Of a stretch of DNA of 17,147 nucleotides, positions 8,077 to 15,889 are shown one piece after another (positions within the stretch are counted from its first letter, which is position 1; every line of letters begins with the position of its first letter). Origin of the DNA: an uncultured Lachnospiraceae bacterium (GTDB lineage: Bacteria > Bacillota > Clostridia > Lachnospirales > Lachnospiraceae); contig CAJUQZ010000017.1 of NCBI GenBank assembly GCA_910588755.1, forward strand, positions 1 to 17,147, read 5' to 3'. The notes beneath the pieces were generated by a model, which was not told where the DNA came from, made no database searches, and was given only the letters and a program-made list of their open reading frames with translations. Position numbers and translations under genes: made by a program.

Positions 8077-9228
8077 CTACAACACCCTTGTCACTGTTCC
8101 CGGCGGATTCTTCCCGCTGATATAGAATTGCTCCATTCTGACCGCCTGTTCATGCACATCAAACCCTTTTGCCGCAATCGCCATACGCATATCCTTCCGT
8201 TTTGGTACTGCCTGTGCGCTTTGCATAATCTCCTCCGCCCAGTTTATCGCTGGTTCCCTAATACTCCTGTAGGACACCAGATCTGTTATCGCAGCCTCTC
8301 TAGTGACCTGGTCGGAAACAAGGCAGTTAAGCCCTGACGCCTGCGCCTCCGTAACGCTTCCCGGAAGCCCTTCAAATATAGACGGAAAGACAAAATAGTC
8401 AAACGCTTGATAATACTTCTCCACATCAAAACGGCTTCCCAGAAAAAGTACTCTGTCCGCAAGCCCAAGCCCACTTACCTTCTTCCTGATCTCCTCCTCT
8501 AGTTCCCCCCGTCCAATCAATATAAGAACCGCATCATCCCGCAATTTGCACAGCTGTGCAAAAACATCAACCAGATAAGCATGGTTTTTCATAAAGCTGA
8601 ACCTGCCCACATGGCCAATGACAAACCGATCTGTTATCCCAAGCTCTGCCCGGACCTCTGCCCGGACTGCAGGGTTATAGACAAAACGCTTTGAATCAAT
8701 GGCATCAGGGATTGTCCTTACTTTTCCCTGTCCAACCCACTTCCTGCCAAAAACTGCCTTTGCAGCCTCCCCCGAGCAGGTAAAACAGTAATCCGCCCTA
8801 TATCTTAGCGGTCTGCGTATGATTCTGGTAACGAGTCCCTTCACGCCCCTGTCAACCCCTGCGCTCCTGGCATGGGCAATCGTCACAGGAATCCCCGCCT
8901 GCTTCGCAATCGGCAGATAGATGGACGCCGTGCTGGTCATATGCCCCTGCACCGCTGCAAATTCATGATGCTCCCAAAAGAACCTCCGCAGCGCTTTTTT
9001 ATAAGACAGGAAATTCAGCAGACGGAATCTCGGGACACTGTATATCCTGCCGCCCAGACGCCGTATCTCCTCACTGTACTGGCCTTCCTTCTGTGTATGG
9101 ACGAGAAAATCAAACTGTACCTTGTCCCTGTCAAGCGCACGGTAGAGCTCCATCACCCTGCTCTCCGCGCCGCCAAGATTTGTCGTGCCAAGCACATTCA
9201 ATACCCTCACCGGATCTGTCTGCATCAT
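8077..9228 (-). CDS. GT4 family glycosyltransferase, EpsF-like
   Basis: A 383-residue GT-B glycosyltransferase resembling the EpsF group of exopolysaccharide enzymes. Features are VLNVLGTTNLGGAESRVMEL at the N-terminus, FDFLVHT after it, a donor domain starting at FVIGHVGRFSFMKNH, and an EX7E motif EGLPGSVTE followed by ASGLNCLVSD. It should add one sugar to the lipid-linked repeat unit at the cytosolic membrane face. The ATG at 9228 overlaps the stop of the upstream deacetylase gene in an ATGA arrangement, which points to translational coupling; a second ATG follows immediately. GAGGG in the end of the upstream gene may be the ribosome site. Confidence 0.91.
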   Translation of the reverse strand: MMQTDPVRVLNVLGTTNLGGAESRVMELYRALDRDKVQFDFLVHTQKEGQYSEEIRRLGGRIYSVPRFRLLNFLSYKKALRRFFWEHHEFAAVQGHMTSTASIYLPIAKQAGIPVTIAHARSAGVDRGVKGLVTRIIRRPLRYRADYCFTCSGEAAKAVFGRKWVGQGKVRTIPDAIDSKRFVYNPAVRAEVRAELGITDRFVIGHVGRFSFMKNHAYLVDVFAQLCKLRDDAVLILIGRGELEEEIRKKVSGLGLADRVLFLGSRFDVEKYYQAFDYFVFPSIFEGLPGSVTEAQASGLNCLVSDQVTREAAITDLVSYRSIREPAINWAEEIMQSAQAVPKRKDMRMAIAAKGFDVHEQAVRMEQFYISGKNPPGTVTRVL

Positions 9229-9989
9229 ATCTTTAACCCTCTAAGCCAAACCAGCAAAAACTTTGTGACTGCCATCAAGTATTCCATTATATTTCCCATC
9301 ACACCGCGCTTTTTAATGGGTAGCTCTAGCAGATCCGCATATGAAATCAGACTGCTCCTGTGTGCGGCAAAAAGTTGCCCGTAGCGCTCAAAATCCTTGT
9401 CGTTCATGGTGTTTGTGTGCACGACAAAGGTTGTGTACCCCTTTTTTTTGATTCTTTTGAGGACACTGCCCTGCCTGAATGAAATCGGATAAAACACCAT
9501 ACCCCACCGGCTGTATGGCGCTGTTCCAAAGCCGTCTGTCAGCCTGCGAAATCCCAGCTTTTTTAACGCCTTTATCGTATTGCGGTCAAAGGAGTGCGCA
9601 GGCGCCATGAAGCAATCCGTCTGGATTCCATGCACTTCAAAAATCCTTCTGCCCCGCTCCAGTACACCGTACTGTTGTTCGCATTCAATTCCCGCAAATT
9701 CCGAGAACCGGTTCAGTGGAAAGCAGCCCATCTTTTTTGTCGTATATACATGCATCACGCCGTGTTGCGCGATGCACCAGCCTTCTGCTTCAAGTTGTTT
9801 TATATACTGCCAGAAATCACTGACCGGCGCAGCTTCTGGCGCGGTTCTATGCAGGTTTTCATCCCTGTTGTCAGGCACTACCCCGATAAGCGGCCTGATA
9901 CCATACTGGTCACAGAGCGCCTTAAACCGCATAAATTTTGCCCAGTCCATATCTGGCGTGATATCATCCATCCTGATTGCTATTTTCAT
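9225..9989 (-). CDS. DUF2334/NodB-like polysaccharide deacetylase family protein
   Basis: A 254-residue protein with a NodB-type metal site. Asp8 and Asp9 lie in IRMDDITPD, His76 and His80 in QHGVMHVY, and His132 in APAHSFD, with His191 in VVHTNT. This is the DUF2334-like branch of the carbohydrate esterase 4 superfamily. There is no signal peptide, so it is probably cytosolic or membrane-associated. A hydrophobic segment at about 239-250 could touch the membrane. A likely role is de-N-acetylation of a sugar in a precursor, but activity is unproven for most of this branch. The ATG at 9989 has AAGGA 6 nt upstream and overlaps the epimerase stop as ATGA. It is unrelated in detailed sequence to the other NodB-like gene of the operon, so two different deacetylation steps are possible. 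Confidence 0.82.
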   Translation of the reverse strand: MKIAIRMDDITPDMDWAKFMRFKALCDQYGIRPLIGVVPDNRDENLHRTAPEAAPVSDFWQYIKQLEAEGWCIAQHGVMHVYTTKKMGCFPLNRFSEFAGIECEQQYGVLERGRRIFEVHGIQTDCFMAPAHSFDRNTIKALKKLGFRRLTDGFGTAPYSRWGMVFYPISFRQGSVLKRIKKKGYTTFVVHTNTMNDKDFERYGQLFAAHRSSLISYADLLELPIKKRGVMGNIMEYLMAVTKFLLVWLRGLKI

Positions 9990-10972
9990 AGATTTTCCTT
10001 ATACCAGTCGATGGCGAGCGCAATGCCGCGCTCAAAGTCATACTCCGGGTCATAGCCAAGCAGCTTTCTTGCCTTGGAGATATCCGCGTTGGAATGCTTG
10101 ATGTCCCCTGCCCGGTCCGGCCCAAAATGGGGTTCTACCTCCTTGCCAAGCGCCTTACACAGGTCATAATAAATGTCAATCAAGTACTCCCTGCCACCGT
10201 AAGCGATATTAAATGCCTCTCCTGCCACATCACCTGACGCCAGACAGGCTTTGAGATTGGCCTCGATCACGTTGTCAATATAGGTGAAATCACGCGACTG
10301 TTTCCCGTCGCCGTTGATCGTTGGAACCTCGCCGCAAAGCAACTGCCTGATAAACTTTGGAATGACCGCCGCGTAGGCCCCGTCCGGGTCCTGTCTGCGC
10401 CCAAAGACATTGAAGTAGCGCAGTCCGTAGGTGTCAAGATCATAGAGCTTCTTGTACAGTCTGCCATACTCCTCATTGGTGCGCTTTGTCAGTGCATAGG
10501 GCGACAGCAGATTGCCCTCCTGTCCCTCCTTCTTGGGCAGGATAGGGTGATCGCCATAGACAGAAGAGCTCGACGCATAGACAAACTTCTTCACGCCGTT
10601 TTGCCTGGCGGCCTCCATCATGTTCAGCGTTCCCATGATATTGTTCTGCTCATAGAACAGCGGCATTTCGATGCTTCTAGGAACCGATCCCCACGCCGCC
10701 TGGTTCAGGACATAATCCGCGCCCTCACACGCCTTCATGCAAATGTCCAGCTCCTTGATATCACCCTTGATAAACGTGTAGTTTGGCCTGTCTAGAAACA
10801 TCTCCACATTTTCTCTCTTACCTGTGGAGAGGTCGTCGAGACATCTCACCTGATACCCCATATCTGTCAGCGCCTCACACAGGTTCGAACCGATAAACCC
10901 GGCGCCACCTGTCACTACAAACACACTGTCCTTGTCAAATTTCAACTCCTTATATCCCATCCTGCAAACCAT
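9986..10972 (-). CDS. tviC: UDP-N-acetylhexosamine 4-epimerase, WbpP/TviC type
   Basis: A 328-residue extended short-chain dehydrogenase/reductase. It has the NAD-binding TGGAGFIG (Gly22, Gly25, Gly28), SSSSVYG (134-140), and the catalytic SPYALTK (Tyr159, Lys163). The run NQAAWGSVPRS and the block FGRRQDPDGAYAAVIPK followed by INGDG and SRDFTYIDNV are characteristic of WbpP/TviC, which interconvert UDP-GlcNAc/GalNAc or UDP-GlcNAcA/GalNAcA. With the TviB/WbpO-type dehydrogenase two genes upstream it should give UDP-GalNAcA. The ATG at 10972 has AGGA 5 nt upstream and overlaps the membrane-protein gene by 23 nt; an ATG at 10960 is an alternative. Its 3' end overlaps the deacetylase start as ATGA. 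Confidence 0.9.
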   Translation of the reverse strand: MVCRMGYKELKFDKDSVFVVTGGAGFIGSNLCEALTDMGYQVRCLDDLSTGKRENVEMFLDRPNYTFIKGDIKELDICMKACEGADYVLNQAAWGSVPRSIEMPLFYEQNNIMGTLNMMEAARQNGVKKFVYASSSSVYGDHPILPKKEGQEGNLLSPYALTKRTNEEYGRLYKKLYDLDTYGLRYFNVFGRRQDPDGAYAAVIPKFIRQLLCGEVPTINGDGKQSRDFTYIDNVIEANLKACLASGDVAGEAFNIAYGGREYLIDIYYDLCKALGKEVEPHFGPDRAGDIKHSNADISKARKLLGYDPEYDFERGIALAIDWYKENL

Positions 10973-12383
10973 GCCTTTCCTGAATCATTTCCCTTAACTC
11001 CAAAAATCCTGCCATATAAAACAGCGGGAGATTGTATATCATATACCTGGATATACATTGTATCATCAGCGCTGTCGCGCAGACATTTCCCACAATTGTA
11101 AGTAGCACAACTGCCATAAAGGAGGCTGCCATGCTTTTATTGCCGCGTCTCCACAGCAAAATCGTCAATATCACCGCCGCCATATAAATAAATACGGAAT
11201 ACCACGCAAGAAATACCGTTTCATACGCGACCGTCCTGATAAACCCAAGTACTATTACATCTATATAATTCACCACATACCTGCCAATTACCTGTGGCAT
11301 CAGGGCGGAGGATAGACTGGCTGCCACCTCGTCAACCGCAAGCATCAGTTCCTGATAGTGGTCTGTGTTTAATCCCTGTGTCTCCTCAACATAGCGTTTT
11401 GCAGGCACCCCAAAATAAGTAAAATTCAGCTCATCGTGACACGTTTCATGGTACGCCGCCCTGCCAAGTATCCCAGACGGTGCGTACCTGTAATTCATCT
11501 GGTCTGCGTCTGCCAAGTCGTGCATCTCATAAAACAACCCCCTCAGCCCGTCGTCCGTGATCGCCTCGCCATCCTCCCTGTCTGCCACATACAAAACATT
11601 TGCAAACGACATCGCCTTCCCCGAGACTGTATCCACAAACAATCCCTGTTCACAGTAATTATATACATGGATGATCATGCTTCTCGCCGCAAATGCAAGC
11701 ACGAATGCGGTCAGAATTGGGACAAGCCCTTGTTTCCCGATATTTTCCGCAAGCACAAATGTGTTTTTATGTTCCTGCATTCTCCTGGTTTTTGCAACAG
11801 CATTTTTCACCACCAGGAAATATGCCACCAAAAACCACACCACAAACAACACCATCATCTGGCCCCGGATCAATGACAGCAGCAAGAAGAACGCAAGTGT
11901 ACCAAAACTCTTTTTGCTGACAGGTCTTTCCGACCACATCATATCCAGCAGGCAGACAAAGGTCATCGGATACAATGAAAACAAAATCCCCTCTGTCATC
12001 AGGGCATTGGTCAGCGTCAGATGTGTGCTGGCAAACAGTGGCGTCATAATATGCGGCGCCAGCAGCAGCCCCACAAAGAGCAGCGAGACACCCATATTCA
12101 ACCGGAACCTTTTGCGCATAAATGCAAGAACGAAGGTATTTGCAGCCACTGCGAGTATATTCTGAAGCAATATGATCAGCCAGTACTGATTTTGCGGGGT
12201 GATAAAACGGCAGAGCTGCATCAGCAGCGCATATACAGGTTCACGCATGATCATCTGGTTCTCATACTGAAAGGTATCACCCACATACACCGGTTCGCCT
12301 GTTAGAAACAGATAGCCGAAAAAAGCGGTGAAAAGGAATAAAAATATGAAATTTCGTTTGTCGAAGCGCTTTAACATATCCAA
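10950..12383 (-). CDS. Polytopic membrane protein, candidate Wzy polymerase or GT-C glycosyltransferase
   Basis: I do not recognise this 477-residue protein with certainty. It has about ten to eleven hydrophobic segments (about 11-28, 66-90, 97-112, 128-150, 160-174, 176-193, 219-240, 389-411, 417-440, 450-463, perhaps 371-382). A large hydrophilic loop spans about 241-370. An acidic pair Gly35-Asp36 follows the first helix, and a basic-aromatic SRYMIYNLPLF lies in the last one. That layout suits either a Wzy-type repeat-unit polymerase or a GT-C membrane glycosyltransferase using a lipid-linked donor. It is the only polytopic protein of the operon in this window, and a polymerase would be expected somewhere. 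The TTG at 12383 is chosen because GGAG is 9 nt upstream; an ATG at 12377 is 15 nt from it. A 15-nt tandem repeat precedes it. Confidence 0.75.
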   Translation of the reverse strand: MDMLKRFDKRNFIFLFLFTAFFGYLFLTGEPVYVGDTFQYENQMIMREPVYALLMQLCRFITPQNQYWLIILLQNILAVAANTFVLAFMRKRFRLNMGVSLLFVGLLLAPHIMTPLFASTHLTLTNALMTEGILFSLYPMTFVCLLDMMWSERPVSKKSFGTLAFFLLLSLIRGQMMVLFVVWFLVAYFLVVKNAVAKTRRMQEHKNTFVLAENIGKQGLVPILTAFVLAFAARSMIIHVYNYCEQGLFVDTVSGKAMSFANVLYVADREDGEAITDDGLRGLFYEMHDLADADQMNYRYAPSGILGRAAYHETCHDELNFTYFGVPAKRYVEETQGLNTDHYQELMLAVDEVAASLSSALMPQVIGRYVVNYIDVIVLGFIRTVAYETVFLAWYSVFIYMAAVILTILLWRRGNKSMAASFMAVVLLTIVGNVCATALMIQCISRYMIYNLPLFYMAGFLELREMIQERHGLQDGI

Positions 12384-12386
12384 TAT

Positions 12387-12416
12387 TACAATCTCCAGTA
12401 CTACAGTCTCCAGTAC
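12387..12416 (-). repeat. Tandem 15-nt duplication at a gene junction
   Basis: Two adjacent 15-nt copies (12402-12416 and 12387-12401) differ at one base. On the minus strand they read GTACTGGAGACTGTA and GTACTGGAGATTGTA. The first copy encodes the last residues (YWRL) of the dehydrogenase and runs into its stop. The second copy repeats them after the stop and supplies the GGAG used as ribosome site for the membrane-protein gene. Confidence 0.85.
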
Positions 12417-13717
12417 AAATATCCTGCGTCAACATACGCCTTTTTGTCCAGCACGCCCTTTAAGTCTGTCAGTACCTTTGCCTTGCCCGTATCTGCATAG
12501 AGCGCGTCTAAGTCCGCCATTTGGAGTGATTTGTAAGACTCGTGCGCCACGGCAAGAATCACCGCGTCGCAGTTCCTGATCTGTGCCATCGGGGTAAACT
12601 CGATGCCGTACAGACGTTTCGCCTCGTCGGCATCCGCGTTGTCATCCGCTACCTGCGCCGTGATGCCATACTCCTTTAATTCATTGTAGATATCAATGAT
12701 CTTGGTATTTCTGGTGTCCGGGCAGTTCTCCTTGAAGGTAAAGCCAAGGATCGCCACCTTGGCGCTCTTGACCGGGATATCCGCCTTGATCAGGTTCTTC
12801 ACAAGGTTCTCCGCCACGTACTTGCCCATATCGTCATTGATGCGGCGCCCGGAGAGAATGATCTGCGAGTGATATCCTAACTGCTCCGCCTTGTAGGTCA
12901 GGTAATACGGATCGACACCGATGCAGTGTCCGCCCACAAGTCCCGGCTGGAAATTCAGGAAATTCCACTTTGTGCCCGCCGCCGCCAGCACGGACTTCGT
13001 GTCAATTCCCATCTTGTTAAAGATGATGGAAAGCTCGTTCATAAAGGCGATGTTGATATCGCGCTGGCTGTTCTCGATAACCTTTGCGGCCTCCGCGACC
13101 TTGATCGACTCTGCCCTGTAGACACCTGCCTCAACCACAAGCTCGTACACATGCGCAATCTCGTCAAGCGTCTCCTCGTCCATGCCGGATACGATCTTTG
13201 TGATGGTCTCTAAGCGGTGCACCTTGTCCCCCGGATTGATGCGCTCCGGCGAATACCCGATTTTAAAATCAACGCCGCACTTTAAACCGGACTCCTTCTC
13301 GAGAATCGGCACGCAGATTTCCTCTGTAACACCGGGATACACAGTTGACTCAAACACGACGATGGAGCCCTTTGTAAGATTCTGCCCCAGGATACGGCTT
13401 GCGCCCTCAATCGGTGTTAAGTCCGGCGTGTGGTCGTCATTGACCGGTGTTGGCACCGCCACGATATGAAACTTTGCTTCCCGCAACTTTGCGGCGTCGG
13501 CAGTGAACTCGACCTTCGTGTTTCTGATCACCTCGTCGCCCACCTCGTTTGTGGGGTCCACACCGGACTTGTAGAGGTCAATCTTTGCCGCGTTCAGGTC
13601 AAAGCCCACCACCTTAATCTTTCTGGCAAATGCGACCGCGATCGGCATGCCGACATAGCCAAGCCCCACCAGTGACAGTTTCTCTTTTCCGCTCAGAATA
13701 TCTTCATATAAGCTCAT
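12401..13717 (-). CDS. tviB: UDP-N-acetylhexosamine 6-dehydrogenase, TviB/WbpO type
   Basis: A 438-residue nucleotide-sugar dehydrogenase of the UDP-glucose/GDP-mannose dehydrogenase family. It oxidises C6 of a UDP-N-acetylhexosamine to the carboxylate in two NAD-dependent steps. Seen are the Rossmann motif GLGYVG (Gly18, Gly20, Gly23), AVPTPV (87-92), ESTVYPGVTEE (123-133), YSPERINPGD (155-164), and the catalytic Cys265 in GGHCIGVDPYYL. ENCPDTRNTK in the C-terminal domain is also typical. Length and motifs fit TviB/WbpO better than plain UDP-glucose dehydrogenase, and the WbpP/TviC-type epimerase nearby supports UDP-GalNAcA (or UDP-GlcNAcA) as product. The ATG at 13717 has GGGAG 8 nt upstream. 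The 43-nt gap before it is the widest in the operon and shows no terminator. Whether UDP-GlcNAc or UDP-GalNAc is oxidised first cannot be decided from sequence. Confidence 0.93.
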   Translation of the reverse strand: MSLYEDILSGKEKLSLVGLGYVGMPIAVAFARKIKVVGFDLNAAKIDLYKSGVDPTNEVGDEVIRNTKVEFTADAAKLREAKFHIVAVPTPVNDDHTPDLTPIEGASRILGQNLTKGSIVVFESTVYPGVTEEICVPILEKESGLKCGVDFKIGYSPERINPGDKVHRLETITKIVSGMDEETLDEIAHVYELVVEAGVYRAESIKVAEAAKVIENSQRDINIAFMNELSIIFNKMGIDTKSVLAAAGTKWNFLNFQPGLVGGHCIGVDPYYLTYKAEQLGYHSQIILSGRRINDDMGKYVAENLVKNLIKADIPVKSAKVAILGFTFKENCPDTRNTKIIDIYNELKEYGITAQVADDNADADEAKRLYGIEFTPMAQIRNCDAVILAVAHESYKSLQMADLDALYADTGKAKVLTDLKGVLDKKAYVDAGYLYWRL

Positions 13718-13760
13718 CTTTTCTTCTCCCTTGTCTCTTTATCTTCTATTATTAATGTTA

Positions 13761-14897
13761 CTATATCCCTATCCCTGCAAGCTCCTCCCGGTAGGCCTGC
13801 AGGACAATTTTCCTGTCAAAATGTTTTTCCACCCACGCCCTTGCGGCACTGCCCATACGCGCCCGCTCCTCATACGATAACGCAAGCATTTTTTCCATCG
13901 CCCGGACAAGCGCGTCCGCGCTCCTGCTGTCAAAACCAAAGCCGCTCTCCCCCTCGCAAAAGGTCTCCACACAGCCGCTGATCCGGCTTGCAAGCACTGG
14001 CCTGCCGCAGGCTGCCGCCTCGAGCAGCACATTGGATAATCCCTCATGGTAGGAAGGATGCACGATGACATGACTCTGCGCCATGACCTCGCCCACGTTG
14101 TCGATATGTCCGAAATACCGGAGCATACCGCGCTCTACAAGCGACTGAATCAATGGCTCGTACTGCGCCCTTGACTCCTCCTCATACTCCCCGACAAGCC
14201 AGAATAAGACCTTCGTCTCACCCTGCCTGCGCGTCATGGCCCTGACCGCCTCGAGGTACTCATCAATCCCTTTATCCTTCATAATTCGGATTACTGCCAG
14301 AAAAATGATGCCTTCTGTCTCCGGCGGATATTTCGCAAACTTGTGTTCTTCCAAATTGACGCCAGAGCCGGGCAGAAGCCTGCTGTTGTGCACTGCGATT
14401 TTGCGTTGCCTCATAAAATCCCTGTTTTTGGCGTTCTGGAAAAAGACTCTCTTTGCCTTTTTCATGGAGATCTGATAAAACCAAAGCAAAATCTGGCTAA
14501 GCATCCCTCCGCCCTCAATGGCCGTCCCAAGACCTGTCACATTGCACAGATACGGCACACGCCTAAGTCTGCAGGCAAGTCCCCCGTAGAGATTTGGTTT
14601 GATCGTGTATGTCAGCACGGCATCTGGCTTACACTTGCCCAATAACCTTAGATAGGTCCAAAAAAGCCGTAGATCTTTTACAGGATTGTTCCCCCTGCGC
14701 TCAAAAGGTGTCTCTATGATCTGGACTGAACTGCCATCACACTGCAGGGTTCTTAGCCTGTCTACATTTTCGTCAGGTGGCAGGGACACATACACCGTAT
14801 GCCCCTCCTCCATAAACGCCAGCAGAAGCTCCTTCCTGAAAAGCCAGAGCCCGTTGGCATAATTTGTCAGGATCAGTATTTTCATAGGCTTCTTCAT
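13761..14897 (-). CDS. GT4 family glycosyltransferase, CapM/PglA-like
   Basis: A 378-residue GT-B glycosyltransferase of the CapM/PglA-like group. MKILILTNYANGLWLFRKEL at the N-terminus, YTIKPNLYGGLACR (about 96-109), the NVTGLGTAIEGGG segment, LLPGSGVNLEEHK, and the donor-domain IRIMKDKGIDEYLEA are typical. The EX7E motif is EGLSNVLLE followed by CGRPVLAS. Relatives add the second sugar, often a HexNAc, to an undecaprenyl-diphosphate-linked amino sugar. Lying close to the initiating transferase gene, it is a natural candidate for that second step. The ATG at 14897 overlaps the ATP-grasp stop as ATGA; an internal ATG at residue 5 is an alternative. Donor specificity is inferred from context only. 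Confidence 0.9.
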   Translation of the reverse strand: MKKPMKILILTNYANGLWLFRKELLLAFMEEGHTVYVSLPPDENVDRLRTLQCDGSSVQIIETPFERRGNNPVKDLRLFWTYLRLLGKCKPDAVLTYTIKPNLYGGLACRLRRVPYLCNVTGLGTAIEGGGMLSQILLWFYQISMKKAKRVFFQNAKNRDFMRQRKIAVHNSRLLPGSGVNLEEHKFAKYPPETEGIIFLAVIRIMKDKGIDEYLEAVRAMTRRQGETKVLFWLVGEYEEESRAQYEPLIQSLVERGMLRYFGHIDNVGEVMAQSHVIVHPSYHEGLSNVLLEAAACGRPVLASRISGCVETFCEGESGFGFDSRSADALVRAMEKMLALSYEERARMGSAARAWVEKHFDRKIVLQAYREELAGIGI

Positions 14898-15889
14898 ACC
14901 GTTGCCATCCCTGCCTGTATATCGTCGAACTTCCTGATCACCACACTGTCGTACATCATCATGACAATCCCCTCATCGTACATTCCTATGCAGTCATCGT
15001 TGGCAGTTTTTTCCTTTACATTATGATAAATAAATGCCGGAAAGTCAACCCCTGCCCCGTACGCGTGCAGATAGGCGCCCCCAAACCTGGGATTAATCTC
15101 TGACAGATAGTATTTCCCGTCCTGATAAAACAAATCCATGTCCAGCGGGCCATTAAACTGAAACGCCTTCAGCGCCTCCTTCACAAACGCAAACAGATTT
15201 TCGTCCTTAAACGAGATGGTCTTGTTCGCTCCTCCGATCGTTGTCGATATCTTTTTCTTGGAAAAAATCGCAACCGGCTCATGGCTTATCGTATCAACAT
15301 AGACATCTGCATCCATATCCTCACCAGTCATCAGTTCCTGTATGACAAGCGACGGATCAGAGGCCGTGACTTCCTCGAGCATTTCGCAGGTGTCCACCCG
15401 CCGGGCACCGACACTGCCGCTGCCGGTCCTTGGCTTGACAAATACCGGAAACTGAATCTTTCCTTCATCATATGCTGTCCGAAACTCCGCGAAACTCCCA
15501 TATGTCCGGATCGTAGGAATCCCCTTTGCAGTGAGGAACTTTGCCATCTCATACTTGTCAAAGCACAGCCTAGCGGTCTCCTGATAAGGTGCAAGCACCG
15601 TGATGCCAAGCGCCTCGAACGCTTCCCTATTCTCAGCTAGAATGGCAATCTCAGGATCAATCAGCGTCGTTACAGCATCAATGTGCTCCTTTTTACAGAT
15701 TTCCAGGATCGTTGGGATATAGGCCACATCTTTTATCAGCGGCACCTGGTAGCTGACATCCGCAAACTCCAGTGCTGGCGCGTACAGACTGTTATCCGTC
15801 ACGACCAGCCTCACCTGATCACCGAGCGTTTTCCTAAAATCCTTCAAAAGCTCGCAGCGCCTTCCCACACTGCAAAATAATATATTCAT
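14894..15889 (-). CDS. ATP-grasp ligase (carbamoyl-phosphate-synthase-like fold)
   Basis: A 331-residue ATP-grasp protein. The N-terminal Rossmann-like domain begins NILFCSVGRRCELL with TLIDPEI at about 75-81. The ATP-binding part has FPVFVKPRTGSGSVGARRV (147-165, Lys152 and the Gly-rich loop), VIQELMTGEDMDADVYVD (182-199), and the metal-ligand segment LSEINPRFGG (Glu264, Asn266). It is related to carbamoyl-phosphate synthase large-subunit-like ligases often found in capsule clusters. The reaction should be ATP-driven joining of a carboxylate to an amine. With UDP-GalNAcA-forming enzymes in the same operon, amidation of a uronic acid is a reasonable guess. It is unrelated in motif detail to the TupA-like ligase at 3070-4017. 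The start is well supported, with AGGAGG 8 nt before the ATG at 15889, which overlaps the upstream stop as ATGA. Confidence 0.85.
   Translation of the reverse strand: MNILFCSVGRRCELLKDFRKTLGDQVRLVVTDNSLYAPALEFADVSYQVPLIKDVAYIPTILEICKKEHIDAVTTLIDPEIAILAENREAFEALGITVLAPYQETARLCFDKYEMAKFLTAKGIPTIRTYGSFAEFRTAYDEGKIQFPVFVKPRTGSGSVGARRVDTCEMLEEVTASDPSLVIQELMTGEDMDADVYVDTISHEPVAIFSKKKISTTIGGANKTISFKDENLFAFVKEALKAFQFNGPLDMDLFYQDGKYYLSEINPRFGGAYLHAYGAGVDFPAFIYHNVKEKTANDDCIGMYDEGIVMMMYDSVVIRKFDDIQAGMATV

Noticed and set aside
8872..9384. Plus-strand open frame of 170 codons
   Set aside because: It overlaps two well-supported minus-strand genes (GT4 and deacetylase) and its translation shows no recognisable motif.
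11436..12165. Several overlapping plus-strand frames opposite the membrane protein
   Set aside because: Compositionally these are antisense shadows of hydrophobic codons; the minus frame has coherent helices and operon spacing.
13718..13760. Internal promoter or terminator in the widest intra-operon gap
   Set aside because: No stem-loop with T-run and no convincing -35/-10 pair; only the ribosome site of the dehydrogenase gene is clear.
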